From NCBI RefSeq assembly GCF_032884065.1, contig NC_088883.1:27231355-27295354 (forward strand): a stretch of DNA of 64,000 bases, given 5' to 3'. Each line of letters begins with the position of its first letter. Positions within the stretch are counted from its first letter, which is position 1. Shown here piece after piece: positions 11,421 through 22,840 of this stretch. A program made the translations under genes and the position numbers. This stretch comes from Artemia franciscana. Its lineage: Eukaryota > Arthropoda > Branchiopoda > Anostraca > Artemiidae. Under the pieces are notes generated by a model. It saw nothing but the letters and a program-made list of their open reading frames with translations, was not told the origin of the DNA and searched no databases.

Positions 11421-12221
11421 ATGAGTGTAAGACTCAGACTATGAACCCTCTTCTTTGTCCTCCCCAAGAAATTTAAAGATAAGAAAATGAAGAGATTACT
11501 AATGGTACACTATTATAACTACTGAATTACCTTCTTTAATGAGAGAATTCTCAAAAAGAAGGCTTGCCTCCATCATGTTGAGATCTAGAGAAATCAATAA
11601 TCATTCCTTGTGGCAAAGTTGGTGCTGCTGCTAATGATGCAAGGTCTTCAAAGGATAGCAACTTCCGAGACAGTTATTTTTTAAGGCATTTCAATACAAA
11701 GCAGTCTCTAAAAATAAAATATTAATACTAAAATTAGTATGTATACTTTACAGTGGCAAAGATGCACAAAAAATGTGGAGGGATGAAATTTTTCCATTTT
11801 CATATGAAGACACAAAAAATGATATTTCAAAATCTAGGTGACACTCACCACCCTGCCACTCAAACTTATCAAGGTTACATATACTATAACCTGCTACTCT
11901 GGTTAATCCAAATTTTATTTGCTTTATAAATCTTACTACAGATTTCCTACCTTCTACCCTAGACGTCAATGATACTTACTGGTACACTTCCACCTTAGGA
12001 GAGTGGATCTGGCAAAGATCTTCATTTTATTTCCTTTAATTTCACATGAAATTGTCCCTATTAGAATTACCCAAATTAACTCTCAATCCATTTAAGGTTT
12101 AATAAATTATTGAGAACTCGACTTTCAGAAAGTTACTTGAGTTTTTTTGTGAAGGCAGGTCCTGCTTTGTATAAAGCTATTATTTGCTTGTGTATCAATA
12201 CATGTCATGTTGTTTTAATGA
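11421..12221. other. Intergenic stretch, nothing recognised
   Basis: AT-rich sequence with no conserved frame or terminus visible. Confidence 0.4.
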
Positions 12222-12450
12222 AAAAAAATTCTTCTAGACTTAGGCTCTGCAGAGAATTTAAGTATACTAGATAAAAATGTTAGCAAAATGAATAATTTAA
12301 CGGAGGTTTTAGAAGTTGACGATGCAAGAACAGGTTTGATAATTAATGCTAAGAGGACTAGACCACTTAGACTAGGAGTAAGTGAGGATGGAAAGATTGT
12401 AATATTATGTAATGAGAAAATTGATCAAGTTGATACCTTAACTCTTGTCA
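12222..12450 (+). mobile_element. RTE-like LINE fragment around the former YADD region
   Basis: Similar to the 15-17 kb element from LLDLDYADD through NEKIDQV. Remnants read LLDLGSAENLSILD, NVSKMN, INAKRTRPLRLGVSEDG and NEKIDQVD. The YADD catalytic block is mutated to GSAEN. An isolated fragment without its own tail. Confidence 0.8.
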
Positions 12451-12756
12451 ATTGCTTCTGGAAGATATTTCTTTTAACCACAAAACAATAAAACTATCAT
12501 ACTCTTGGCTGAAGGTTGATGTAATAGTGATCCACATTAAACCAGAAAAATTATTTTGCTCCTTTTTGGAATAGGAGTGATAAATCCAATTTTTGACTTT
12601 TTTGGGAAATATCTGGTTTTAGTATACTAATACAAAGGGGAAACAATAATTCTTTTACAATTGGGCTATAAATAAAAAAGGGCTATCAGGATATCAAAGG
12701 GTGTCACTTATGTTCTCTTTAACAAGGAAAGTTTCTTTCTAATTTCTTAATTAATT

Positions 12757-12932
12757 AAAATTGAAAGTTTAATTAAAATTGAAATTTGGGGCATTAAATC
12801 AGAATTTACATTTTGGACATCAATCTTCATGTGAAGTTTTCAATCAATTAAAATTGAAAGTTTCTTAACTAAAACTGAAATTTGAGGCATTTAATCAGAA
12901 TTAACATTTTGAGCATTAATCTTCATGTAAAT
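12757..12932. repeat. Short tandem duplication, about 88 bp, two copies
   Basis: AATTAAAATTGAAAGTTT, then ...TGAAATTTG, ...TTTAATCAGAATT and TCTTCATGT, appears twice in the same order. The copies are diverged, and the flanks are AT-rich with no gene. Confidence 0.7.
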
Positions 12933-13911
12933 TTTAGGTTGGTGCTTCAGGTTAAAATAAAGGTGGCTTTTCAGGAGTAAGTGATAGATAAAAATTGTTT
13001 AATACATATATGCAGTGTAGATTCTAGGATATTCAGTCTATTTTGAGCACCTGATTGAATACTGGATAAGAAATAATATTTTAAATAAATTAAAATGAGA
13101 ATACTAAGGAAATATGGTAACCTGATGAATATAAAAATGTTGCATGTTATGCAGTAAAAATCTGATTTTTTTTGTTTTAGTTTGATACATATCCTAAGAT
13201 TATATATGGAACCATCAGCGGGATTGTTGCAAATACAATATTAACCATAAAAAAAGGACATAAATTAGCAATTTAAGCATAGAGACCTACCTATGTTTTA
13301 GTTTTAGCATGTCTCCTGGAGAGCTACTTTTCTACACCTTTATTGAAAAGTGTGTTGAGCTTCATACCTTTGCTCAATCCCAATTCATAGCGTTTTAAAT
13401 ATCTGTAAATCTGTTTCTTAAATTCTGAGAAAATACCTTGATATGGCTTAAAATACTAATGAGATAATGGGAATTGTTTTTCAAAAAAAAACTACAGCCA
13501 ATAAAAAAGAGGTTGAAAACCCAAAATTAGGGTTAAATATTTTTTCAGAATTTTGGTAGGTATTTACCTGTCAAGTATGCAATCTTTTAAGACCAAGAAA
13601 TAAGGGTAAGCTTATATTTTCCAACAAAGAGAGATAAAACTCAAGAAAAAAACCTCAAACAAGACTGCAGCCAGTAGAGAGAAAAGAGACACAAGACTAA
13701 AATAACACAGATATTTTGGCTGTATCTAAATTAAGCGTCCTCAGCAAAAGATAAAAAGAAAAAAACACTAAACTAAAAACAAATAAAACCACCACCAATA
13801 ATAATAAATACAATTGTCGCTACTGATCCATGTAGGAAAAAGAAGCTATTTGAGTTACTTCAATTAGAACATCAATGCAACTGAGGAAAAATTATGAAAA
13901 TTGAAACTAAG
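12933..13911. other. Unannotated AT-rich stretch
   Basis: No supported gene or repeat terminus seen. Confidence 0.35.
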
Positions 13912-14380
13912 TTAACTATTCTGTTGTGAAATAATCCTCTTGTTAGCTAATATTGAAACAACTCTTTTTAATCCAGTAGGTAATCTTGTCCCCTGGTGAT
14001 TATGTAAAATTTTAATTCCCTTATTGACTATTGGTTCATTTTTCAAAAGACAATCATAAATTAGGTCAATATTTAAATTCCCTGTGTCTCTATTTGTTGA
14101 AAGATTAGCAAACATATGTTTTTTTCTTCCTTAAATCTAAACTGGTTGTCCCAAGTTGAACAAGCCTCATTTATGTCCTTAATCACTTGTAACTCCATCA
14201 ATTTACACAGAACAAAAGAAACTGCTCTAGGATTATAGGAACAACATTGCCAGATACCTTTATTTTTTTTCAGAACAGGAGTCAATGTACCAATACAAAA
14301 AGAAGAATTAAAGGGGACAAAAGCAGAATTAAAAATGATTTGATAGAACAAATGTAGATGCTGCTGCAGCTTATCACTAG
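13912..14380 (-). pseudogene. Non-LTR reverse transcriptase fragment, copy 1
   Basis: Minus-strand peptides such as FVPFNSSFCIGTLTPVLKK, CSYNPRAVSFVLCKLMEL and DNQFRFKE resemble the RT block that reads roughly LTPVPKK, CSSYRPI, LCKLFE and NQFGFK in CR1/L2-like LINEs. This family is different from the RTE-like copies elsewhere in the window. A frameshift follows at FRFKEE and no catalytic palm motifs remain. The clade is an inference from motif style. Confidence 0.6.
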
Positions 14381-14907
14381 CATATCATAAAAAAAACACA
14401 TAATTGATCATAACCACATGAGAACTATTGTTAGCTAATATTGAAACAACTCTTTTTAATCCAGTAGGTAATCTTGTCCCCTGGTGATTATGTAAAATTT
14501 TAATTCCCTTATTGACTATTGGTTCATTTTTCAAAAGACAATCATAAATTAGGTCAATATTTAATTCCCCGTGTCTCTATTTGTTGAAAGATTAGCAAAC
14601 ATATGTTTTTTTCTTCCTTAAATCTAAACTGGTTGTCCCGAGTTGAACAAGCCTCATTTATGTCCTTAATCACTTGTAACTCCATCAATTTACACAGAAC
14701 AAAAGAAACTGCTCTAGGATTATAGGAACAACATTGCCAGCTACCTTTATTTTTTCAGAACAGGAGTCAATGTACCAATACAAAAAGAAAAGGGGACAAA
14801 AGCAGAATTAAAAATGATTTGATAGAACAAATGTAGATGCTGCTGCAGCTTATCACTAGCATATCATAAAAAAACACATAATTGATCATAACCACATGAG
14901 AACTATT
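13941..14907. repeat. Tandem duplication, 488-bp unit, carrying the RT fragment
   Basis: TGTTAGCTAATATTGAAACA begins at 13941 and 14429, and the whole block, down to ATTGATCATAACCACATGAG, is repeated nearly identically with a few small deletions in the second copy. The high identity indicates a recent segmental tandem duplication of DNA already containing the dead LINE fragment. Confidence 0.92.
14429..14900 (-). pseudogene. Non-LTR reverse transcriptase fragment, copy 2
   Basis: Second copy of the fragment at 13,912-14,380, produced by the tandem duplication. It has extra 1-13 bp deletions (for example in the run of T after CAGCTACC and in the AAAAAGAA region) that break the frame further. 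Confidence 0.6.
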
Positions 14908-15060
14908 TTCAAAGGCAAATGATAGCAGTGTAAATATCAGAGGCCATAATGGTAAATTTTTTGCTGTTCATATTATTGATTTCATACCACTTGTCAGGTT
15001 AGGTCAACTGTCAACTTGTCAATGGTTGTCAATCAATCCACTGTCAATCAATGTATGAAT

Positions 15061-15185
15061 AAAGTGAACATAACACTTGATGCCTCTTTATGAATATAAT
15101 AATTGCTTCTATTGCAAATTTTGTTTGTTTCAAAGGATAGGTTGTTTGTTTTAAGTTTGAAACCAATGTTTTAAGCCTTTTATAC
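15061..15185. repeat. Left 125-bp target-site duplication of the RTE-like insertion
   Basis: Begins AAAGTGAACATAACACTTG and ends GCCTTTTATAC. The same 125 bp recur at 17,229-17,353 with no difference that I can see by eye. The two copies bracket the LINE exactly. Confidence 0.93.
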
Positions 15186-17228
15186 TACTACTACTACTAC
15201 TACTAATAACTCACTGCAGCACCAAGCCGCCTGAGGCCAACACAGCTACGCACGCTCCTCCTCCAACCTAATCTATTTAAAGCCTCCCTCTTTACACCCT
15301 CCCAGGAAGTTCCCATTTCCTTTAAATCCTTATTTATGACATCCTCCCAACCCAGACAAGGACGACCTGCTTTCCGTGTAGCCCCAGACGGTTGGCCAAA
15401 AAGGACAATCTTCGGTAATCTGTCATCCTTCATCTGTAGAACGTGGCCTAGCCATCTCAACCTTTCTTTCATTATAGCCCCAGAAAGCGGGATTGAACCA
15501 CACTTTTCGTACAACCTACTGTTTGAAATACGGTCAGTCAGCCGGGTACCCAGAACAATCCGTAGGCAATTTCTCTGGAAAACATCTAGTAAATTTTCAT
15601 CTGCTTTTCGGAGTGTCCATGCTTCAGAGCCATATTTGACCACTGTCATCACTGTAGCTTCCAATATTCTAATCTTGGTTTGTAGGCTTATCTTTCTATT
15701 CTTCCAAACTTTTTTTAACTGTGAAAAAACACCCTGAGCTTTAGCTATTCTACTTTTAACATCTTCACTGCTCCCACCATCTTTACTAATAATACTACCA
15801 AGGTAACTGAAGCTCCCAACCTGATCAATCTTTTCGTTACCTAAGGTCACCTGTTCATCTTCACTTATTCCTAACCTTAGTGACTTAGTCTTCTTAACAT
15901 TAATTTTCAAGCCTATTTTAGCACCCTGAACTCGTAAAACCTCTAAAAATTCATTCATTTTGCTCACACTTTCATCTAATATGCTTAAATCATCAGCATA
16001 ATCTAAGTCCAGGAGCGTTCTTCCTCCCCATTTGATTCCATGGTCTCCAATTGCCTTTCCTGTGCTCCTTAAGACGAAGTCCATCAAAATGATCCATATA
16101 AAGGGGGATAGAACACAACCCTGCTTAACTCCTGATTTAATACAAAACCAGTTGCTAACCTCATTTCCTACCTTAACCGCAGCAGTATTATTCTCGTACA
16201 TAGCGCAAATCACTTTAATGTATTTTTCTGGTATACCATATAACGATAAGACCTTTGTTAATGCTGTTCTATCAACAGAATCGAAAGCTTGCTCATAATC
16301 GATAAAACTAAGGACCAAAGGTGTTTGACAACGAAGGGACTTCTCAATTATTAACCTAAGAGTGAAAACATGGTCGACACATCCTCTACCTTTTCTAAAA
16401 CCGCATTGTTCTTCCCTTAAAACTTTATCTACAGCATGTCTCAGTCTAAAAAGTATCATATTACTCAGTAATTTGCTACCTACAGAGACCAGACTAATGC
16501 CTCGATAATTCCGACATTCACTCTTGTCACCTTTCTTATACAGTGGTTTAATTAAGGTTTTCCTAAAATCATTGGGTACTTCCCCTTTTTCAAAAATCAT
16601 GTTCATAATCTTCAGTAGCTTATTCCTAACCTCAGAGCCACCATATTTAAGGAACTCATTAATCATACTATCAGCACCTGGGGCCTTATTATTTTTTAAT
16701 CCTTCTAGTACTGTCGCTAATTCTTCCTCACTAAACAAATCTTCCTTCACATCCAAGGTATCACAAACTTTTTCATTTTCATCTATATCTTTTCCTGCAA
16801 CTGTATCTCGGTTTAGCACATTCTCAAAATGTTCCACCCATCTTTCTTTAACTTTTTCCTTATCACTAATTGTGACCCCATTTCTATCTTTAACTGGGAC
16901 TAGTCCGGATCAGCTACTCCCTTTCAATTTATTAACATGCCAGTATAATATTTTACTATTATGCCGTCTAGCCGCATCTTCCAGATCCTCAGCAATTTTA
17001 TCCATCGCCTCCATTTCACATCTCCTTAGTTCATATTTTAATGCTTTCTCCACTTTCTTTACATTCCTTTTGTTTTCATACGACCTATTGCTCAGATAAT
17101 TCTTATACAAACCCCTTCTACTCTCTATTAAACCTAAAGCTTTTTCACTAATATTCCTAGTTGCTGTCTTAGCACTCTTCCCTAGGACACCATCAGCAAC
17201 TTCACAAATTGTTTTATACCCAAGACTA
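15186..17228 (-). mobile_element. Young 5'-truncated RTE-like non-LTR retrotransposon
   Basis: A 2.04-kb insertion with a (TAG)n tail of about six units at its 3' end (plus-strand 15,186-15,204), almost no 3' UTR, and 125-bp direct repeats on both sides. These are hallmarks of target-primed reverse transcription. RTE-clade elements characteristically end in short tandem repeats and have little 3' UTR, which is why I lean to that clade. The endonuclease half is missing. At least five other degraded copies or fragments of the same family lie in the window (5.3-10.3, 12.2, 54.4-56.3, 57.2 and 59.5 kb). Confidence 0.93.
15203..17228 (-). pseudogene. Reverse transcriptase ORF of the RTE-like element, one nonsense codon
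   Basis: One frame runs from the truncated 5' end to the tail, broken only by a TGA at 16910-16912 that could be a CGA-to-TGA transition. Counting from the GTG codon at 16,837, RT motifs are: NNKAPGADSM near 49-58, the YRGISLVS block at 111-118, GFRKGRG at 146-152, motif A FIDYEQAFD at 178-186, GVKQGCVLSPF at 236-246, and the catalytic YADD at 280-283. The post-RT region (LDVFQRNCLR, RWLGHV, GRPCLGWEDVI) is typical of LINEs of this type. The N-terminal piece (to 17,228) is the linker between endonuclease and RT. The true ORF stop is the first TAG of the tail. The protein would copy LINE RNA at a nicked target, but this copy cannot encode a full enzyme. Confidence 0.9.
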
Positions 17229-17353
17229 AAAGTGAACATAACACTTGATGCCTCTTTATGAATATAATAATTGCTTCTATTGCAAATTTTGTTTGTTTCA
17301 AAGGATAGGTTGTTTGTTTTAAGTTTGAAACCAATGTTTTAAGCCTTTTATAC
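17229..17353. repeat. Right 125-bp target-site duplication of the RTE-like insertion
   Basis: Pairs with 15,061-15,185 and ends in TTTTATAC. The next bases (CCAAGACTAAAA) recur at the 5' end of the LINE, so TTTTATACCCAAGACTAAAA is found at both 17,212 and 17,347. Confidence 0.92.
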
Positions 17354-17373
17354 CCAAGACTAAAATATTTTGG

Positions 17374-17432
17374 TCATTTTCCTAACCTAACCCCTTTCCA
17401 AGATAGCCAAAAGTCACTAAACTAGAATTTTA
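17374..17432 (-). mobile_element. Solo terminal repeat related to the adjacent TIR family
   Basis: CATTTTCCTAACCTAACCCC ... CTAGAATTTTAC matches the right terminus of the elements at 17,574 and 18,259 with several differences. A second relic lies at 19,060-19,120. Confidence 0.6.
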
Positions 17433-17573
17433 CAAGCAATTTTATTGCAAAACTGGAAAACGAAGGAAATAAGTGAAGATATTTCCTTCTCAAAGAAGGA
17501 AATAAGTGAAGGTTCTCCTGCTGTATAAAATGCTAACTAGGACTATTTTGCATATTATAAAGTAGAATTATTG

Positions 17574-18202
17574 GTAAAATTCTAGTTAATTGACTTCTTG
17601 CTATCTCAGAAAGGGTTTAGGTTAGGAAAATGAAACTTTCAGGGATGTGTCTACAGGCTAAAGTATGTCACTAGAAGGTATTTTAAAGTACCCACCTCTA
17701 CTCCTTCTCCCTCTAGAGGGCCCTGAAATTTGCCTACATGACAGGTCTATACCTATTGAAATTTTGACAATACAACATTTTACCTTAATTTTCAGTTACT
17801 AGTCACTTTTTCTCTGCATTTAGTTCTGAAAATGCAATTCCTGTTATTTGAGTAGAATTTTAAGCCATATCAATGTTTTCCTTTCTTCAAAATTTAAGAA
17901 ATGTATTTGCATATCTTTAAAACCTTATAAAATGGAATTGAGCAAAGCTATGAAGCTGAAAACAATTTTGTTGTACTTTAATTAAGTAGAAGATCTATTT
18001 TGCAAGGTTTCACTTTTATAACATACATATTTTTAAAGGTCATCAAAGGTCAGGGCCCTCTAGAGGGAGAAGGAGTGGAGGTAGTTGCTTCAAAATACCT
18101 TTCCAGGACCTACTTTATTCTGTAGATTCATCCCTGAAAGTTTCATTTTCCTAACCTAAACCCTTTCTGAGATAGCAAGAAGTCAATTAACTAGAATTTT
18201 AC
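17574..18202. mobile_element. TIR DNA element (MITE-like), copy 1, 629 bp
   Basis: The left end GTAAAATTCTAGTTAATTGA continues through CTTGCTATCTCAGAAAGGG to GAAACTTTCAGGGATG. The right end (about 18,128-18,202) is its inverted complement, giving terminal inverted repeats of about 75 bp. The interior also carries a palindromic CCCTCTAGAGGG block on each side. No transposase frame, so it is non-autonomous. Target duplication not resolved. Confidence 0.85.
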
Positions 18203-18258
18203 TGTCAAAACATTTAAGCTAATCACACACATGTTAAGAAGATTTTGACAATGATGAG

Positions 18259-18884
18259 GTAAAATTCTAGTTAATTGACTTCTTGCTATCTCAGAAAGGG
18301 TTTAGGTTAGGAAAATGAAACTTTCAGGGATGTGTCTACAGGCTAAAGTATGTCACTAGAAGGTATTTTAAAGTACCCACCTCCCCTCCTTCTCCCTCTA
18401 GAGGGCCCTGAAATTTGCCTACATGACAGGTCTACACCTATTGAATTTTGACAAAACAACATTTTACCTTAATTTTCAGTTACTAGTTGCTTTTTCTCTC
18501 CCTTTAGTTTAGAAAGAGCAATTCCTGTTATTTGAGTAGAATGTTGAGCCATATCAATGTTTTTTTTTCAAAAATTTAGGAAATGTATTTGCATATCTTT
18601 AAAACCTTATAAAATGGAATTGAGCAAAGCTATGAAGCTGAAAACAATTTTGTTGTACTTTAATTAAGTAGAAGATCTATTTTGCAAGGTTTCACTTTTA
18701 TAACATACATATTTTTAAAGGTCATCAAAGGTCAGGGCCCTCTAGAGGGAGAAGGAGTGGAGGTAGTTGCTTCAAAATACCTTTCCAGGACCTACTTTAT
18801 TCTGTAGATTCATCCCTGAAAGTTTCATTTTCCTAACCTAAACCCTTTCTGAAATAGCAAGAAGTCAATTAACTAGAATTTTAC
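18259..18884. mobile_element. TIR DNA element (MITE-like), copy 2, 626 bp
   Basis: Same orientation and almost the same sequence as copy 1, 57 bp away. Both termini are intact (GGTAAAATTC ... GAATTTTACC). High identity suggests a recent local duplication or two recent insertions. Confidence 0.85.
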
Positions 18885-20389
18885 CCAATGGTGAAATAAT
18901 CTACCTTCTAGGTGGATTGTGGATATGATAGAAAATTTACTACAATTTAGCTGTTAAAGAGTATATTAGCTGGCCAAGTACTGGATATTTTACCCTACTT
19001 GACAGGTATAGACCTTCCCAAAGCATAGTTTTGGCCCTGGATTCATTGCTGAAAGTTTTATTTTCAAAACCTAACCCCTTTCAAAAATAGCAAAAAGGCA
19101 GCTAAGCTAGAATTTTACCAAAAAGACGTTGAAAATCCAAAATTAAGGTAAATGCTTTATGTAGCTTTACATAGGTATAGACCTTTCATGTATGGAATCT
19201 TTTAAGCTACAGAAATAAGAGTAAAGTTAGGCCTATAATTTGTTTTATATAACTGAGCTATTCCTAATAATAATTTAGCCATCAAAAACATAATTTAGCT
19301 AACTAAGTAGCAAAAACCCAAGCAACTAAGACTTACTGGATAAAAATGCTTGCGTAAATAAAAAAAAAATATTATAAAATCTTAAACACTTGGCCAGCCT
19401 AAATTTATTTTTTTCTGTAGGCCTGTTTTAAATGCGGCGGAAATTAACGCCATCTATTCTCAGTATATTGAACATTTCGATTGACATCTCGTAGACAATA
19501 CAATGTCCTTAATATAGCTAATAAACAGCCAAATTACAAGTTAGAATAAAGAATAGATGAAATTAAAAAAAAAGTATGATTGAATTCACAAATTCCCTAT
19601 CCCAAAGTGGTCAAATTCATGCTTCATTTTATTCCTTTGGTGTCTTAGGTATTGTATTCCATGAAAGTAATTTACTTCATTATTCGGCTGTGTATCGCGA
19701 TTAGGAATAACGAAGGGGCCTCATTAATAGTAAGCAAAGGCCTTAAAATTTAAATTTAAGTTAAGTATGTACATTAAATGAATGTCCTCTTTATTTTGAC
19801 TAGTCTATTAAAAAAGAGTTTTCAATTGAAAGAAAAGTGGCACATTTAAGCCTTAAACGACGAGAGATTAAATCAAATAATACGAAATTAGATTAAATCA
19901 TACTTAGACAGTAATATCAATGAGTAAACGAAATTCAAAGAAAATGATGTGAAAACACCGAAGTTAAAATGAAAACAAAATTCAGCTTGTTGTGAAAACA
20001 CCTCTTTTTTGATACAATTCAATAAGCTTCAACTTCCGTCATTTCCCTATTGGCTTTTTTTTAAATTTTATGGTGTTTTATGACATTTTTTAACGTTTTG
20101 ATGAATATTTGGATTTTATTCTGGCTAGTTAAGTACAAATTTCCTTGAATATTGGTGATAGTCTTTCGACATTATTCTGATCTTTTGTAGTGGAGTACAT
20201 GAGTGAAATAGTAAATGATTTGGAATTGATAATTTATTTTCCCTTGTTTAACGTTTTTGCAATACTACATTGAGAAAGGCGTTGATGATGCAACTATTGT
20301 AAAATATGCTAGTGGAAAAAAGACACAACAGGGTCACATTAGTTATATGATTGAGAAGATGCGATTTTGTAAAGACTTTTAAGTTTTTA
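18885..20389. other. Unannotated stretch with one TIR relic
   Basis: Except for the relic at 19,060-19,120 (AACCTAACCCCTTTC ... CTAGAATTTTACC), nothing is recognised. AT-rich, without long frames. Confidence 0.4.
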
Positions 20390-22840
20390 CACCATGCCTT
20401 GTTATACAGTTACCTACGGAAGTTCTGAAGGTTCCCATAACGGCTTACGCAGCCATCTCTAGTTCGCTGAAACGAGTTAAAAACCTTGTATTGACCTTTT
20501 CTAACAGAGTTGGCTCTTACTAGACAAATTTCTCGCCATATATACCCTCTACAAGGTCTGTTGTTAATACTCATGTAAAATTTTCAGTTTCAAAGATTCC
20601 TGACGGATTTTTGGTCCCTTTTAAGCGTAAAAAGCTGATTGATAAAGTAACAGGTTATGAATGTCTTACTTCTGTGAGGCCCCTGAGGTATAAGTGGCTA
20701 ATCAATATTGAAAAAACTGCAGCCAGTTTTGTGATTCTTTACAATCAGATATAAGTAGTATCTCAACAAAAAGTTGTTACGAGAAAGGTTTTCGGTCTGA
20801 TTTTATGTATATCTAATGAAGTTGAACCGTCTGAGACTGGAACTTATCCCTCCAGATCGATTAAGTCCCTCAAAAACTTAAAGATAGACTGAAGATTGGG
20901 TATGAAATTTTTCATGTTGCCGAATACAAAAATCTGCCAAGATGTTGTTTTGATTGTTGTTTTATGTACCACATCAAAGCAGACTGTCTTGAGATCTTGC
21001 CAAAGTTGGCTCGATTCTCTGGAGGCCATATTTGTACTGACTTACGTCCCTGTGATTTACCTCCTAGATGCACCAATTCTATGGGCTCTCACGTGTCTTG
21101 CAATTTACTTGCCCTATGATAAAAAGTCCCCTTGCTGCGAAAGATAAGAATTATGAATGATAAAAAAGGTATTTCCTATGTTTCTTTTAATATTAACGGG
21201 ACATTTCAGAAGGACTCTATAATTGGTGCATTGCTCTAGAAGTTCGACGCAATGTTTATCCAAGAGCATATGTTGGCTAACATCAGTATTAACTTCCTCA
21301 ACCGAAGTATTGATCATGCTATATCCGTACCTTTGCCCGAGTCACTGGCACTTTTCTTCCGGAGGGCTCGATGCCCTCGCCAAAGTTGGCTCGATTCTCT
21401 TGAGACCATGTTTGTACTGACTTGCGGCCCTGTGATTTGCCTCCAAGATGCACCAATTCTAGTGGCTCTCATGTGTCTTGCAATTTTACTTGCCGTGTGA
21501 TAAAAAGTTCCCTTGCTGCGAAAGATAATAATTATAAATGATGAAAAAAGACATTTCCTATATTTCTTTTAATATTAACGGGACACTTCACATGGACTCT
21601 ATAATTGATGCAAAGCTCCACAATCATGACACAGGGTTCTTCCAAAAGCATCTATTAACTAAAATCAGCATTAACTTTCTCAAACAAAATACTGATCATA
21701 CTATATTCCATATCCTTGCCCGAGTTACTTGTGCCTTTCTTCCAGAGGGCTTGCCTGAATGTATAAAAAAAAACATCTGTATATGTTTTCTCCGACTATT
21801 CTCTATTCTGATATGAGTTACGTGCAATGAAATTTGTCTCGACAGGCCTGATAAATGTCTATTTACCTTATGATTACCCAACAGTATCTTCTACGAACTG
21901 ATTTGCCAGGTCTTGCTCCAAGCTCGAAGCTGTTTTAAGCAATGCTACTGCGAATGGATATGAATTCTTAACCGAAAGTGATTCCATTGTGGACCTAGAG
22001 TACTACTCACCTTCTGTGCATCACCCCCCTACAAATCCGTCCTGTGCATCAGCAAACCCCCAACCAAACGTGTGTTGTGCCTTCTCAATCGGTAGGAATG
22101 TTTTTTCCGGATCCACTACCTCAGCAGCATCAACTTTTCTATCCCCCACATAAGATAACATCCCCTAGCCCCCTGACAGTGTTTCAAATCCCCAGACATA
22201 ACCCCTTCTGTCCACTCTTGAGGTCCCCACTGGCGAGGACACAATTTCCCTCGTTTCAGCCGTGTTTCCAGTGCTGAATGGATTTGAGCCCCTTGTTAGT
22301 GTGGGTAATCCTGATGACAGCCACAACCACTAGGGAAACAAAATATTCTTACATAGATCTACAACGAGAACATCAAACACCGCTAAGGTAAAGTATTATA
22401 ATTCTGAAGTTTTTTACTTCCCTAGGTTTATTTACGTACATGCTGATAGTTAAAATTTTGATAAAGGGGTTGAGTTAGAAAGTCTAGCTCAGGCAACAAA
22501 GGAATCTGTTCTAATGGTTTCTAAAGTTCATCGACAAAGCCCGGAACTCCTGAAAATAGGTGGTAATTTTGCAAAAATGCGACATGATGACCACCCACTG
22601 GAGAAAAAAGGTGGTGGAGTTCTTATTTATGCCCATAAAATTTTAAGAGCAGCTGGACTTGATGTCTCTTTTTTAACTGAGTACGATGAAATAATGTGGG
22701 TCATTCTAAAACCACGATGTCTCCCCCAGAAATTCACTGGTATTGCTCTCTGCGTGTATTATTACTCACCGGGTCAGATGAGTGAATACTGCCAAGCCTT
22801 CGCAGAAAAGCTACAACTCAGTTCGGATTATTAATAAAAC
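20390..22840 (+). mobile_element. Degraded LINE relic with zinc-knuckle ORF1 and endonuclease pieces
   Basis: Broken plus-strand frames read CFDCCFMYH and PPRCTNSMGSHVSC (knuckle-like Cys/His clusters of a LINE ORF1), then ISYVSFNINGTFQKDSI and FIQEHML (start of an AP-endonuclease domain) and, at 22,514-22,834, GGGVLIYAHK, YDEIMWVILKPRCLPQKF and VYYYSP (endonuclease mid-region). The style resembles CR1/L2-like elements, and the family is an inference. All pieces are separated by stops or frameshifts. The part at 21,900-22,500 may be the region between knuckle and endonuclease copies but is unreadable. Confidence 0.6.
21000..21760. repeat. Internal tandem duplication of the LINE relic, 380-bp unit
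   Basis: CCAAAGTTGGCTCGATTCTC starts at 21000 and 21380, and both copies run through the knuckle, the GATAAAAAGT block and the endonuclease start TTTCTTTTAATATTAACGGG. They have diverged moderately, so the duplication is older than the one at 13.9 kb. Confidence 0.85.

Noticed and set aside
15336-17099. Plus-strand frames of 133, 88 and 191 residues across the LINE
   Set aside because: They are complementary-strand shadows of the reverse transcriptase ORF.
18296-18312. TTTAGGTTAGG words resembling the arthropod telomere repeat TTAGG
   Set aside because: Only one to two units, located inside the inverted termini of a TIR element and repeated with it. No run of telomere repeats.
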